A DNA stretch of 37,920 nucleotides, from assembly GCF_014647675.1 (NCBI RefSeq), contig NZ_BMPQ01000047.1, positions 16,324-54,243 on the forward strand, read 5' to 3'. Position 1 is the first letter of the stretch. Every line of letters starts with the position of its first letter. The stretch is from Streptomyces flaveus (GTDB taxonomy: Bacteria; Actinomycetota; Actinomycetes; Streptomycetales; Streptomycetaceae). The position numbers were made by a program, and so were the translations under genes. The notes below the pieces were generated by a model. The model did not search any database. It was not told where the DNA came from and saw nothing but the letters and a program-made list of their open reading frames with translations. Positions 24,854 through 31,226 of the stretch are shown here, piece after piece.

Positions 24854-25328
24854 GGCCCCCGCTGTCCTTCCCGGGCTCGCACTTGTCGCGGGCGGCGAGG
24901 TAGTCCGGGTCCTGTTGCTCTATCGCCCGGGTGAGGTCCTTGCTCGGCTTGGATTCACCCGTGGTCGGGTCGGGGTCGGGATAGGCCGGGAATCCGTTCT
25001 CGCGTACGCAGGCGGCGAACTTCCGCTCGCTCGCGAGGGTCTCCGAGTCGACGGCTGTGACCCCGTCCGGGAGCAGATCCGCGCACGCCCGCTCGGCCTT
25101 GCCGGCGACCGTCGCGTCGTACTTGTCCTTGTCGACTCGCAACTGCCCGTCGTCACGGTCCTCCAGGGCCACGCCCTGGTCCTGCAGACAGGTGTAGTAC
25201 GCCTTCTGCTCACCGCTCATGCCCGGCGAGGCCGAATCCTTCGGTTCGTCGCCGGAGCCGCATCCGGTCAAAAGGGCCGCGAGGGCCAGGACCGCCGCGC
25301 CTGAGCGCAACGAGACAGCAATGGTCAT
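24840..25328 (-). CDS. small lipoprotein, first gene of the export operon
   Basis: This is a 162-residue lipoprotein with lipobox LTGC (C23) after a short signal. The start is the ATG at 25328, with GGAG eight bases upstream; an upstream in-frame start would spoil the signal peptide. The mature part has two Cys segments, YYTCLQDQGV and FAACVRENGFPAYPDPDP, the second being a motif common in Streptomyces lipoproteins. Its place ahead of adaptor, ATPase and permease genes suggests it serves that exporter, perhaps as a substrate-capturing or sensing part. Function unknown. Confidence 0.8.
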   Translation of the reverse strand: MTIAVSLRSGAAVLALAALLTGCGSGDEPKDSASPGMSGEQKAYYTCLQDQGVALEDRDDGQLRVDKDKYDATVAGKAERACADLLPDGVTAVDSETLASERKFAACVRENGFPAYPDPDPTTGESKPSKDLTRAIEQQDPDYLAARDKCEPGKDSGGRAGG

Positions 25329-25391
25329 GTGGGGGCTCCAGGGCACGCACGGTGGGATACAGCCGGAAAATACGGCGTCGCACATGTGTAC

Positions 25392-25417
25392 GTCTACTGT
25401 CCCCAAGAACAGTAGAC
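25392..25417. promoter_or_regulatory. 9-bp inverted repeat in a divergent intergenic region
   Basis: GTCTACTGT (25392-25400) and ACAGTAGAC (25409-25417) form a perfect inverted repeat with an 8-base spacer. It lies between the divergent export operon (start 25328) and the I36-type gene (start 25519). There is no T-run, so an operator for a dimeric regulator is more likely than a terminator. Confidence 0.5.
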
Positions 25418-25518
25418 CTCCCCAACAGCCCTTGATCTACTGCCATTTGCCGACCTGGCCATGTTCCGGCCGACATCGGCGCACGCGATTCCAGCCATCT
25501 GCGAAGAAGGACGTGACC

Positions 25519-25941
25519 GTGAACAAGGAACACCGCACCGCCCGTCGCATCGCCGCCCTCGCCGTAACCGTCGCCGCCTTCGGCGGTTTCACGCTCGCGG
25601 CCACGGGTTCGGCGGCGGCCAACACACCACAGAACGGCACGCTGGAGAGTTCCGAGTTCGGCCTCTACTACAACTCGGGGCGTGTCGGCTGCGTCCACGA
25701 CATGATGTACGACGACAGCACCTTCGGTAACAACAACTTCAAGGGCCCTGCCAGTTGCGCGGGACGCGGCGAGACGGTCAACGACAACACGGCGTCCTAC
25801 CGCAACCGTTCGCTGCTCGACTACCAGGTGTGGACCGACAGGGACTTCGACGGAGCGAAGGGCGTCATTCCCTCCGGTTACGCCGGAAACGCCTCCAGCG
25901 ACTTCAAGAACGAGATCTCCTCGGCCCGTTTCGGCGACTGA
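25519..25941 (+). CDS. secreted peptidase inhibitor family I36-like protein
   Basis: This is a small secreted protein resembling the I36 (SMPI-like, beta/gamma-crystallin-fold) family, which includes metalloprotease inhibitors. The 140-residue precursor has a Sec signal with cleavage near residue 34 (GSAAA-NTPQNG). The mature part has two cysteines (C58, C80) and the segment GETVNDNTASYRNRS, then VWTDRDFDGAKGVIPSGYAGN, which is the pattern I associate with I36-annotated proteins. Inhibitor activity is an inference; many members may be structural. GTG start with GAAGAAGGA seven bases upstream; GTG at 25513 is too close to that site. Confidence 0.75.
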   Translation: MNKEHRTARRIAALAVTVAAFGGFTLAATGSAAANTPQNGTLESSEFGLYYNSGRVGCVHDMMYDDSTFGNNNFKGPASCAGRGETVNDNTASYRNRSLLDYQVWTDRDFDGAKGVIPSGYAGNASSDFKNEISSARFGD

Positions 25942-25988
25942 GTACCGAGTGAACCGAGTAACCGACCTACAGGTCTGAAGGATTCGAC

Positions 25989-26969
25989 TTGCCCGCTCCG
26001 CACGGCCACAGCCGGACCGGCCTTCCGCTCCTCCTGCTCACCGCCCTCACCCTGAGCGGTTGTGCCGGTTCCGGCGCCGGCTCCTCCGACGACTCCGCTT
26101 CGGAGCCGACCGTGGCATCGACGCCCGTCAAGCTCCGTACCCAGGAACTCAAGTTCCCTCTGGACGCCTACGAGCGCTCCACCACGGAACAGCGGGTGCT
26201 CACCCGCGCCCAGCAGGTGCTCACCAACCGGTGCATGGCCCGCTACGGCTTCACCTTCCAGGCACCCGCCACCCCCGTGACGCCGGGCGATTCCGCCGAC
26301 AACGCCCGCCGTTACGGGGTGTCCGACCCCGAAACCGCCGCCACGTACGGATACGCGAGGCCGGACAGTGCGGGCAGCACCCGGACTCCTCCCACGCAGC
26401 CCGAACTGAGCGGCACCGGCAAGCTCGTTCTGTACGGGCCCGACGGCGGGAAGCCGCAGGACCTGCCCGCCAGCCAGCAGGAGGCCGAGGCCGCCCAGCA
26501 GAAGGGCAAGGGCACCACCAAGGTCGAGGGCGAGGCGATCCCCGCGGGCGGCTGCATCCGCGAGTCGTTCCTGAAGCTGTACGCCCCGACCCCGGACAGC
26601 GTCGACGCGCTCTTCGTCTTCCAGCTCGTCAGCGAGGCACAGTCGAGGTCGCGTGAGGACTCGCGCGTCCGCAAGGTGTTCCAGCGGTGGTCGTCCTGCA
26701 TGAAAGACAGCGGCTATACGGTGTCGAACCCGGCCGGAGTCGCCAGTCAGCTCGGGTTGCGGGACGACGAGCTGTCGTCGTCCCGGGCCGTCACCGCCGC
26801 CAAGGCCGATGTCGCGTGCAAGGAGAAGGTCAACCTGGTCGGCGTGACGTACGCGGTGGAATCCGCCTATCAGCGGCAGCTCATCGACAAGAATGCCGAA
26901 ACTCTGCAATTGGTGCAGAAACAGGACGAAGATCGGCTTCGTTTCGCGGCGAGCCTTACTGGCGCGTAA
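25989..26969 (+). CDS. lipoprotein of unknown function (TTG start)
   Basis: This is a 326-residue lipoprotein with lipobox LSGC (C25). The TTG start is supported by GAAGGA placed six to seven bases upstream and by the complete signal peptide that begins there. The mature part is Gln/Ala/Pro-rich with a disordered middle, and contains spaced cysteines in NRCMARYGFTF, GGCIRESFLK, SSCMKDSGYTV and VACKEKVNLV. The CM-x-D-x-G pattern recalls the C-x-R-x-N-G motif of the lipoprotein at 24840-25328, so the two may share a fold. No enzyme motif is seen. It is followed 53 bases later by an HTH gene. Confidence 0.75.
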   Translation: MPAPHGHSRTGLPLLLLTALTLSGCAGSGAGSSDDSASEPTVASTPVKLRTQELKFPLDAYERSTTEQRVLTRAQQVLTNRCMARYGFTFQAPATPVTPGDSADNARRYGVSDPETAATYGYARPDSAGSTRTPPTQPELSGTGKLVLYGPDGGKPQDLPASQQEAEAAQQKGKGTTKVEGEAIPAGGCIRESFLKLYAPTPDSVDALFVFQLVSEAQSRSREDSRVRKVFQRWSSCMKDSGYTVSNPAGVASQLGLRDDELSSSRAVTAAKADVACKEKVNLVGVTYAVESAYQRQLIDKNAETLQLVQKQDEDRLRFAASLTGA

Positions 26970-26976
26970 ATACGGG

Positions 26977-26982
26977 TATGCT
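26977..26982 (+). promoter_or_regulatory. possible -10 box for the HTH gene
   Basis: TATGCT fits TAnnnT, with CTTACT about 16 bases upstream as a poor -35. It would start a message near 26989, about 34 bases before the GTG of the HTH gene, suggesting that gene may be expressed apart from the lipoprotein before it. Confidence 0.35.
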
Positions 26983-27022
26983 GGGCGGCTCAACTGGCTG
27001 AAACCGGGGGGGTTCAGTTCAC

Positions 27023-27352
27023 GTGCCAGAACTCTTGGAACCAAATCCGCCTCTTGGCCGGCGCACGGATGCCGAAGTAATGAGCCGGGCGGCCCGGCGC
27101 ATCCCTGAACTGACCGACCAGGAGAGTGTCGTCTTCGCACTGCTGCACACCGCGCCGTCCACCCTGGACATCTCCAGGGAACTGAATATCTCCGAGCGGA
27201 CCGCGAAATTCCACATCTCCAATATGCGCACCAAACTCGGCGGAATCTCCCGCTTACAGCTCTGCCTGCTTTCGGCACTCAGCCGCCTCGGCCAGCTGGA
27301 CCGCCTCGACAAGCCCGACCTGATCGGCTGCGCGGCCACCCGCCAGTGCTGA
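27023..27352 (+). CDS. orphan LuxR/GerE-type helix-turn-helix protein
   Basis: This is a 109-residue DNA-binding protein consisting of little more than a LuxR-type HTH (about 30-85). It reads LTDQESVVFALLH, then DISRELNISERTAKFHISNM and KLGGISRLQL, matching the GerE fold: LTxxE opening, recognition helix and K-LG-xxR end. No receiver or ligand domain is attached, so regulation must come from partners, dimers or expression level. The start is GTG after a GGGGGG run. Two hairpins follow the stop. Its target is unknown; the flanking lipoprotein genes are candidates. Confidence 0.85.
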   Translation: MPELLEPNPPLGRRTDAEVMSRAARRIPELTDQESVVFALLHTAPSTLDISRELNISERTAKFHISNMRTKLGGISRLQLCLLSALSRLGQLDRLDKPDLIGCAATRQC

Positions 27353-27360
27353 GGCGCCCA

Positions 27361-27460
27361 CCCGGCTGAAGCCGGGAGGTCCCCGCGCCCCTTACGGTGA
27401 CGCCCTGTAAGGGGCGCGGCCCTGACATTGTGCGGCTCCGCCGCGTTCCGTGAATACCGG
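27361..27460. repeat. Streptomyces palindromic repeat element C with terminator
   Basis: CCCGGCTGAAGCCGGG (27361-27376) is a small hairpin just after the HTH stop. Next, CCGCGCCCCTTA (27383-27394) pairs with TAAGGGGCGCGG (27408-27419), and GCGGCTCCGCCGC follows near 27430-27445. Read on the minus strand this module aligns closely with element B (22502-22549), so they are copies of one family in opposite orientation. It probably also terminates the HTH transcript. Confidence 0.75.
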
Positions 27461-27519
27461 CCGCTTGTGAGACGTTGCCCGATCTCCGACGTACGTCACG
27501 GGAGAGAGGTGGATGCGCA

Positions 27520-28599
27520 ATGAAAAGTCTCCTGAAACCGGCTGCCGGGCTCGTCTTCGCGACGGCGCTGACCTGTAGCGGGTGCTCCTCGGACCCGTCA
27601 CCCTCGCAGGCGGCCCCCGCACTTCCGAGAACGCCCGCCTCCCCCACGGAGACCTCGCCGGAGCCCCCGTCGAAACCGCCGTCACAGTCGCCGCCGGAGA
27701 CGTCCTTACCTGGCCCCTTGCCGAGTCCCGCGTACGCCCCGTACGTCAGCGCCACCGCGGCCTCCGACACCGAATCGGCGGGCTCCCCGTCGACGTACAA
27801 CCTGGCCTTCGTGATCGCCGGCCGCGGCGGCTGCACTCCGACGTGGGGCAAGTACGACATCGGTAAGGCGTCGGTGCAGTCCAGGATCTCGGCGCTGAAG
27901 TCGTCCGGCAGCAGCGTGCGGGTCTCCTTCGGCGGCGCCTCCGGCAAGGAGCTCGCCACGACCTGCAAGAGCGTCTCCAAGCTGGCCGGCGCCTACGCGG
28001 CCGCGCTCGACGCCGCCGGTGCGACGGAGGCCGACTTCGACATCGAGGGCCCCCCGTTGTCCGACTCCAAGTCGGTCGCCGTGCGCTCCAAGGCGATCGC
28101 CCTGCTTCAGAAGCAGCGCCCCGAGGTCCGGGTGTCCTTCACGCTGCCCGTGATGCCGCACGGCCTCAACAAGGACAGCCTGGCCGTGCTGAAGTCCGCC
28201 AAAGCCGGCGGCGTGCGGGTCTCCACCGTCAACATCATGACGATGAACTACGGCAGTTCGTACGACGACGACATGGGCACCTACGCCATCAAGGCGGCCA
28301 AGGCGACCCACAAGCAGCTGAAGAAAGTCTTCGGCCTCTCGCCCGAGGCCGCCTGGAAGGCCCTCGCGCTCACCTCGATGATCGGCGTCAACGACGTCGA
28401 CAACGAGACGTTCACGTTGTCCGACGCGGCCCAAGTCCGCTCGTTCGCCGAGGAGAAGGACGTGGCGTGGGTGTCGATGTGGGCGGCGGCCCGTGACCGG
28501 CAGTGCGCGCGCGGCAAGGCGAAGGCGAACGTCGCGCAGACCGACTGCAGCGGGATCAAGCAGCGTTCGGGCGCGTTCGCCGAAGCGTTCTCGGGCTGA
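27520..28599 (+). CDS. GH18-like (chitinase family) lipoprotein
   Basis: This is a surface or secreted glycoside hydrolase family 18 homologue. The 359-residue product has a signal peptide ending in TCSGC, giving two candidate lipid-bearing cysteines (C19, C22). A Pro/Ser/Thr-rich linker (about 25-75) precedes the TIM-barrel domain. The substrate-strand motif SFGGASG (136-142) and the catalytic DxDxE motif as DFDIEG (D172, D174, E176) are both present, so an active chitinase or endo-N-acetylglucosaminidase-type enzyme is possible. The later NIMTMNYG strand is also typical. No chitin-binding module is attached. ATG with GAGAGG upstream. Confidence 0.85.
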   Translation: MKSLLKPAAGLVFATALTCSGCSSDPSPSQAAPALPRTPASPTETSPEPPSKPPSQSPPETSLPGPLPSPAYAPYVSATAASDTESAGSPSTYNLAFVIAGRGGCTPTWGKYDIGKASVQSRISALKSSGSSVRVSFGGASGKELATTCKSVSKLAGAYAAALDAAGATEADFDIEGPPLSDSKSVAVRSKAIALLQKQRPEVRVSFTLPVMPHGLNKDSLAVLKSAKAGGVRVSTVNIMTMNYGSSYDDDMGTYAIKAAKATHKQLKKVFGLSPEAAWKALALTSMIGVNDVDNETFTLSDAAQVRSFAEEKDVAWVSMWAAARDRQCARGKAKANVAQTDCSGIKQRSGAFAEAFSG

Positions 28600-28617
28600 C
28601 CGCCGTCTGCCTGACTG

Positions 28618-29070
28618 CTATCTACGCCGATGCACCAGCCGCCCCGCGCAGACGGTCGCGACACACGCGCCGGTCTCGTCGAAGACGGCGAGGTCGGCGC
28701 GCCCGGTCTGCAGGACCGCGGGCCGTCGCACCGCGCTCGCGAGCACGACGACGTCGTTGCGCTCGGCGGCAGCCCGGAGCTCGGCCGTACCGGCGTACTC
28801 CTCCAGAACCGCCACAGCACCGAGCTTCAGCACCGCATGCACCCGTTCCCGAGGCGTCGGCGCCCCGGGCAGCGGCCCCTCGTGGACGAGGGCGGGCCCG
28901 AGAACCCCGGGCCACCGCCGTACGCGAGCGCCCGGGAAGCGTTCCTGGAGGTCCGCGAGCGAACCCGTCGCCGCGACCCGTGCCCCTTCCACCACGACGG
29001 CTCCGTCCTTGACCGGAGCGGGATCGTCCCAGGTGTGGCGGAGCTCGTCCGCGGCGTGAATCGTCAGCAC
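28618..29070 (-). CDS. amidohydrolase-like composite domain protein lacking the catalytic barrel
   Basis: This is a 150-residue protein that looks like the split outer domain of imidazolonepropionase/amidohydrolases. The N-terminal strands (DGAVVVEGARVAATGSLADL) and C-terminal strands (GRADLAVFDETGACVATVCAGRLVHRR) are present. The large metal-binding TIM barrel with its HxH motif is missing; only a short helical stretch (PRERVHAVLKLGAVAVLEEY) joins the two. Streptomyces genomes commonly have this gene beside mqnC, seven bases upstream in transcription order here, so it is likely co-expressed with menaquinone synthesis. It is probably not a hydrolase. GTG/ATG-type start; role unknown. Confidence 0.7.
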   Translation of the reverse strand: MLTIHAADELRHTWDDPAPVKDGAVVVEGARVAATGSLADLQERFPGARVRRWPGVLGPALVHEGPLPGAPTPRERVHAVLKLGAVAVLEEYAGTAELRAAAERNDVVVLASAVRRPAVLQTGRADLAVFDETGACVATVCAGRLVHRRR

Positions 29071-29077
29071 AGGAAAG

Positions 29078-30277
29078 CTAGTTGGAGGCGAGGAGCTTCA
29101 ACTCGGGATGGGCCGTCCCACCCGCGATCGCCGTGGACGAGATGTGCGACTGGACCCGCTCGTCGACGGGGTCGTTCGCCGGGTCGTCGTGCACGACGAG
29201 GTGCTCGTACGTCGTCGCCCGCTGGGCCGGTACGCGTCCCGCCTTGCGGATCAGGTCGATGATCTCCAGCCGGTTGGAGCGATGCTTGGCGCCGGCCGAC
29301 GAGACGACGTTCTCCTCCAGCATGATCGAACCGAGGTCGTCCGCCCCGTAGTGCAGCGACAGCTGGCCGACCTCCTTGCCGGTGGTGAGCCACGACCCCT
29401 GGATATGGGCGATGTTGTCCATGAACAGCCGCGCGATGGCGATCATGCGCAGATACTCGAAGATCGTCGCCTGCGTACGGCCCTTGAGGTGGTTGTTCTC
29501 GGGCTGGTACGTGTACGGGATGAAGGCCCGGAAGCCACCCGTCCGGTCCTGTACGTCACGGATCATCCGCAGGTGCTCGATGCGCTCGGCGTTCGTCTCG
29601 CCCGTACCCATCAGCATCGTGGACGTGGACTCCACACCCAGCCGGTGGGCGGCCTCCATGATCTCCAGCCAGCGCTCACCGCTCTCCTTCAGCGGGGCGA
29701 TCGCCTTGCGGGGCCGCGCGGGGAGGAGTTCCGCACCGGCGCCGGCGAAGGAGTCGAGCCCGGCGGCGTGAATCCGCGAAATGGCCTCTTCCGCACTCAC
29801 CTTGGAGATACGGGCCATGTGCTCGACCTCCGAAGCCCCCAGGGAGTGGATGACGAGCTGCGGGTACGCGGCCTTGATGGCGGCGAAGTGCTCCTCGTAG
29901 TACTCGACGCCGTAGTCCGGGTGATGCCCGCCCTGGAACATGATCTGCGTACCGCCGAGCTCGACGGTCTCCGCGCAGCGCCGCAGGATGTCGTCCAGAT
30001 CGCGCGTCCAGCCCTTGTCGGTGGCCTTCGGCGGCGCGTAGAAGGCGCAGAACTTGCAGGCCGTGACGCATACGTTCGTGTAGTTGATGTTGCGCTCGAT
30101 GATGTACGTCGCGATGTGCTCCGTACCGGCGTACCGGCGGCGGCGTACGGCATCGGCGGCGGCGCCCAGCGCGTGCAGCGGGGCGTCCCGGTAGAGGTCG
30201 AGCGCCTCCTCCGGGGTGATCCGCCCACCCTCGGCGGCACGGTCGAGGACGGACTGAAGGTCGGCCTTCTCGGTCAC
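29078..30277 (-). CDS. mqnC: cyclic dehypoxanthinyl futalosine synthase
   Basis: MqnC is the radical SAM enzyme that cyclises dehypoxanthinyl futalosine in the futalosine route to menaquinone. The 399 residues have the cluster motif CVTACKFC (C70, C74, C77, CxxxCxxC), ERNINYTNVC before it, and TQIMFQGGHHPDYGVEYYEE, SLGASEVEHMAR and YTYQPENNHLKG further on, all typical of MqnC/MqnE. The GTG start has AAAGGGA eight bases upstream; the longer open frame upstream is not family-like. Other mqn genes are not in this window. Confidence 0.94.
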   Translation of the reverse strand: MTEKADLQSVLDRAAEGGRITPEEALDLYRDAPLHALGAAADAVRRRRYAGTEHIATYIIERNINYTNVCVTACKFCAFYAPPKATDKGWTRDLDDILRRCAETVELGGTQIMFQGGHHPDYGVEYYEEHFAAIKAAYPQLVIHSLGASEVEHMARISKVSAEEAISRIHAAGLDSFAGAGAELLPARPRKAIAPLKESGERWLEIMEAAHRLGVESTSTMLMGTGETNAERIEHLRMIRDVQDRTGGFRAFIPYTYQPENNHLKGRTQATIFEYLRMIAIARLFMDNIAHIQGSWLTTGKEVGQLSLHYGADDLGSIMLEENVVSSAGAKHRSNRLEIIDLIRKAGRVPAQRATTYEHLVVHDDPANDPVDERVQSHISSTAIAGGTAHPELKLLASN

Positions 30278-30396
30278 CGCAGGGTCCCTTTCGGCAGGAG
30301 ATAGGAAAGGCGCGAAGCGCTTCGAAATAAGGGTGGTGGTGGGAGACGGGTGGGCGGACTGATCCAGCGTACGCCAGACGATTGGATCACCCGACG
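30278..30396. promoter_or_regulatory. mqnC upstream region with two inverted repeats
   Basis: The palindrome CGAAGCGCTTCG lies at 30313-30324. TGATCCA (30360-30366) with TGGATCA (30383-30389) forms a second inverted repeat with a 16-base spacer. Both lie between the prepilin peptidase stop and the mqnC start, so they could be operator sites for mqnC. No T-rich terminator is seen. Confidence 0.4.
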
Positions 30397-31113
30397 TCAG
30401 GCGGCGAGCGCCCCGATGAGGGTGCCGACGAAGGCGCCGGAGATGAGGAAGGGTCCGTACGGCACCGCGGTCTTGCGCCCACCCTTGCGCGTAACGACGA
30501 GCCCGGCCGCGTAGAACCCCGCGAGAAAGAACCCGGCGAAGGCACCGAGGATCAGTACCCCCCACCCGTACCAGCCGAGGGCGGCCCCCAGCCAGAGCCC
30601 GACCTTCACATCCCCGAAGGCCACCCAGTTCGGATTGATGAGAAAACAGACGAAGAACCACCCGGCGTACGCGAGCCCGCCGAGCAGCGCGCGGGTCCAG
30701 TCACCGTGGTTCTCCGGCACCAGCGCCACGACCCCAAGCAGCCCCGGCACGGCGGCAGCCAGGGGCAGATTCACGACGTCGGGCAGCCGATGCACCGAGA
30801 AGTCCACAAGGGTCAGCAACACCCCAAAGGGCGCAACCAGCAGCCATACGCTCAGCTCAGGCCGAGTACCGGCGGCAGCGGCAAGAGCGGCACACACCAG
30901 CGCGGTGACGACGACAACGAGCGGCGTACTGGGCCCATACGCCCGCCCCGTACACCGAGCCCACCCCACCCAGCCGCGGATGTCATGCCCATCCGGACAC
31001 TGCGCTCGCCACTCCTCCTCGGGCTCGACGGAGAGCCGATAGGCGGCGCGGGGCACAAACATCCCGGCGAGGCCGCCCCAGAGGGCGGCACCGAGGATCA
31101 ACGCGAGTTCCAC
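30397..31113 (-). CDS. prepilin peptidase (A24 family)
   Basis: This is a polytopic aspartic protease that trims type IV/Flp prepilins at the membrane. The 238 residues have about seven hydrophobic segments. The two catalytic aspartates are D104 in LVDFSVHRLPD and D168 in the FGDVKVG motif (GxGDxK type). The N-terminal domain is short and has two cysteines (C39, C54) but no clear CxxC zinc pairs or methylase domain, as in TadV/CpaA-like enzymes. GTG start. No pilin or tad assembly gene is visible in the window. Confidence 0.88.
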   Translation of the reverse strand: MELALILGAALWGGLAGMFVPRAAYRLSVEPEEEWRAQCPDGHDIRGWVGWARCTGRAYGPSTPLVVVVTALVCAALAAAAGTRPELSVWLLVAPFGVLLTLVDFSVHRLPDVVNLPLAAAVPGLLGVVALVPENHGDWTRALLGGLAYAGWFFVCFLINPNWVAFGDVKVGLWLGAALGWYGWGVLILGAFAGFFLAGFYAAGLVVTRKGGRKTAVPYGPFLISGAFVGTLIGALAA

Positions 31114-31226
31114 GAGAGGCTCCCTGCCACTACCGCATCGCTGTGGGCGAGCGATCCGCTACCGCTGTGGGCAGTCGTTCCGCAGGGCGGAACGGGTGGG
31201 CACAGCCACAAGCTCCGGGCAACTTG

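Noticed and set aside
25878..27278. 466-residue minus-strand open frame
   Set aside because: It lies opposite three plus-strand genes with signal peptides, lipobox and HTH motifs and has no motif of its own.
30278..30396. Longer N terminus for mqnC reaching 30661
   Set aside because: The extra residues overlap the prepilin peptidase gene and are low-complexity; the GTG at 30277 has a good ribosome site and gives the family length.
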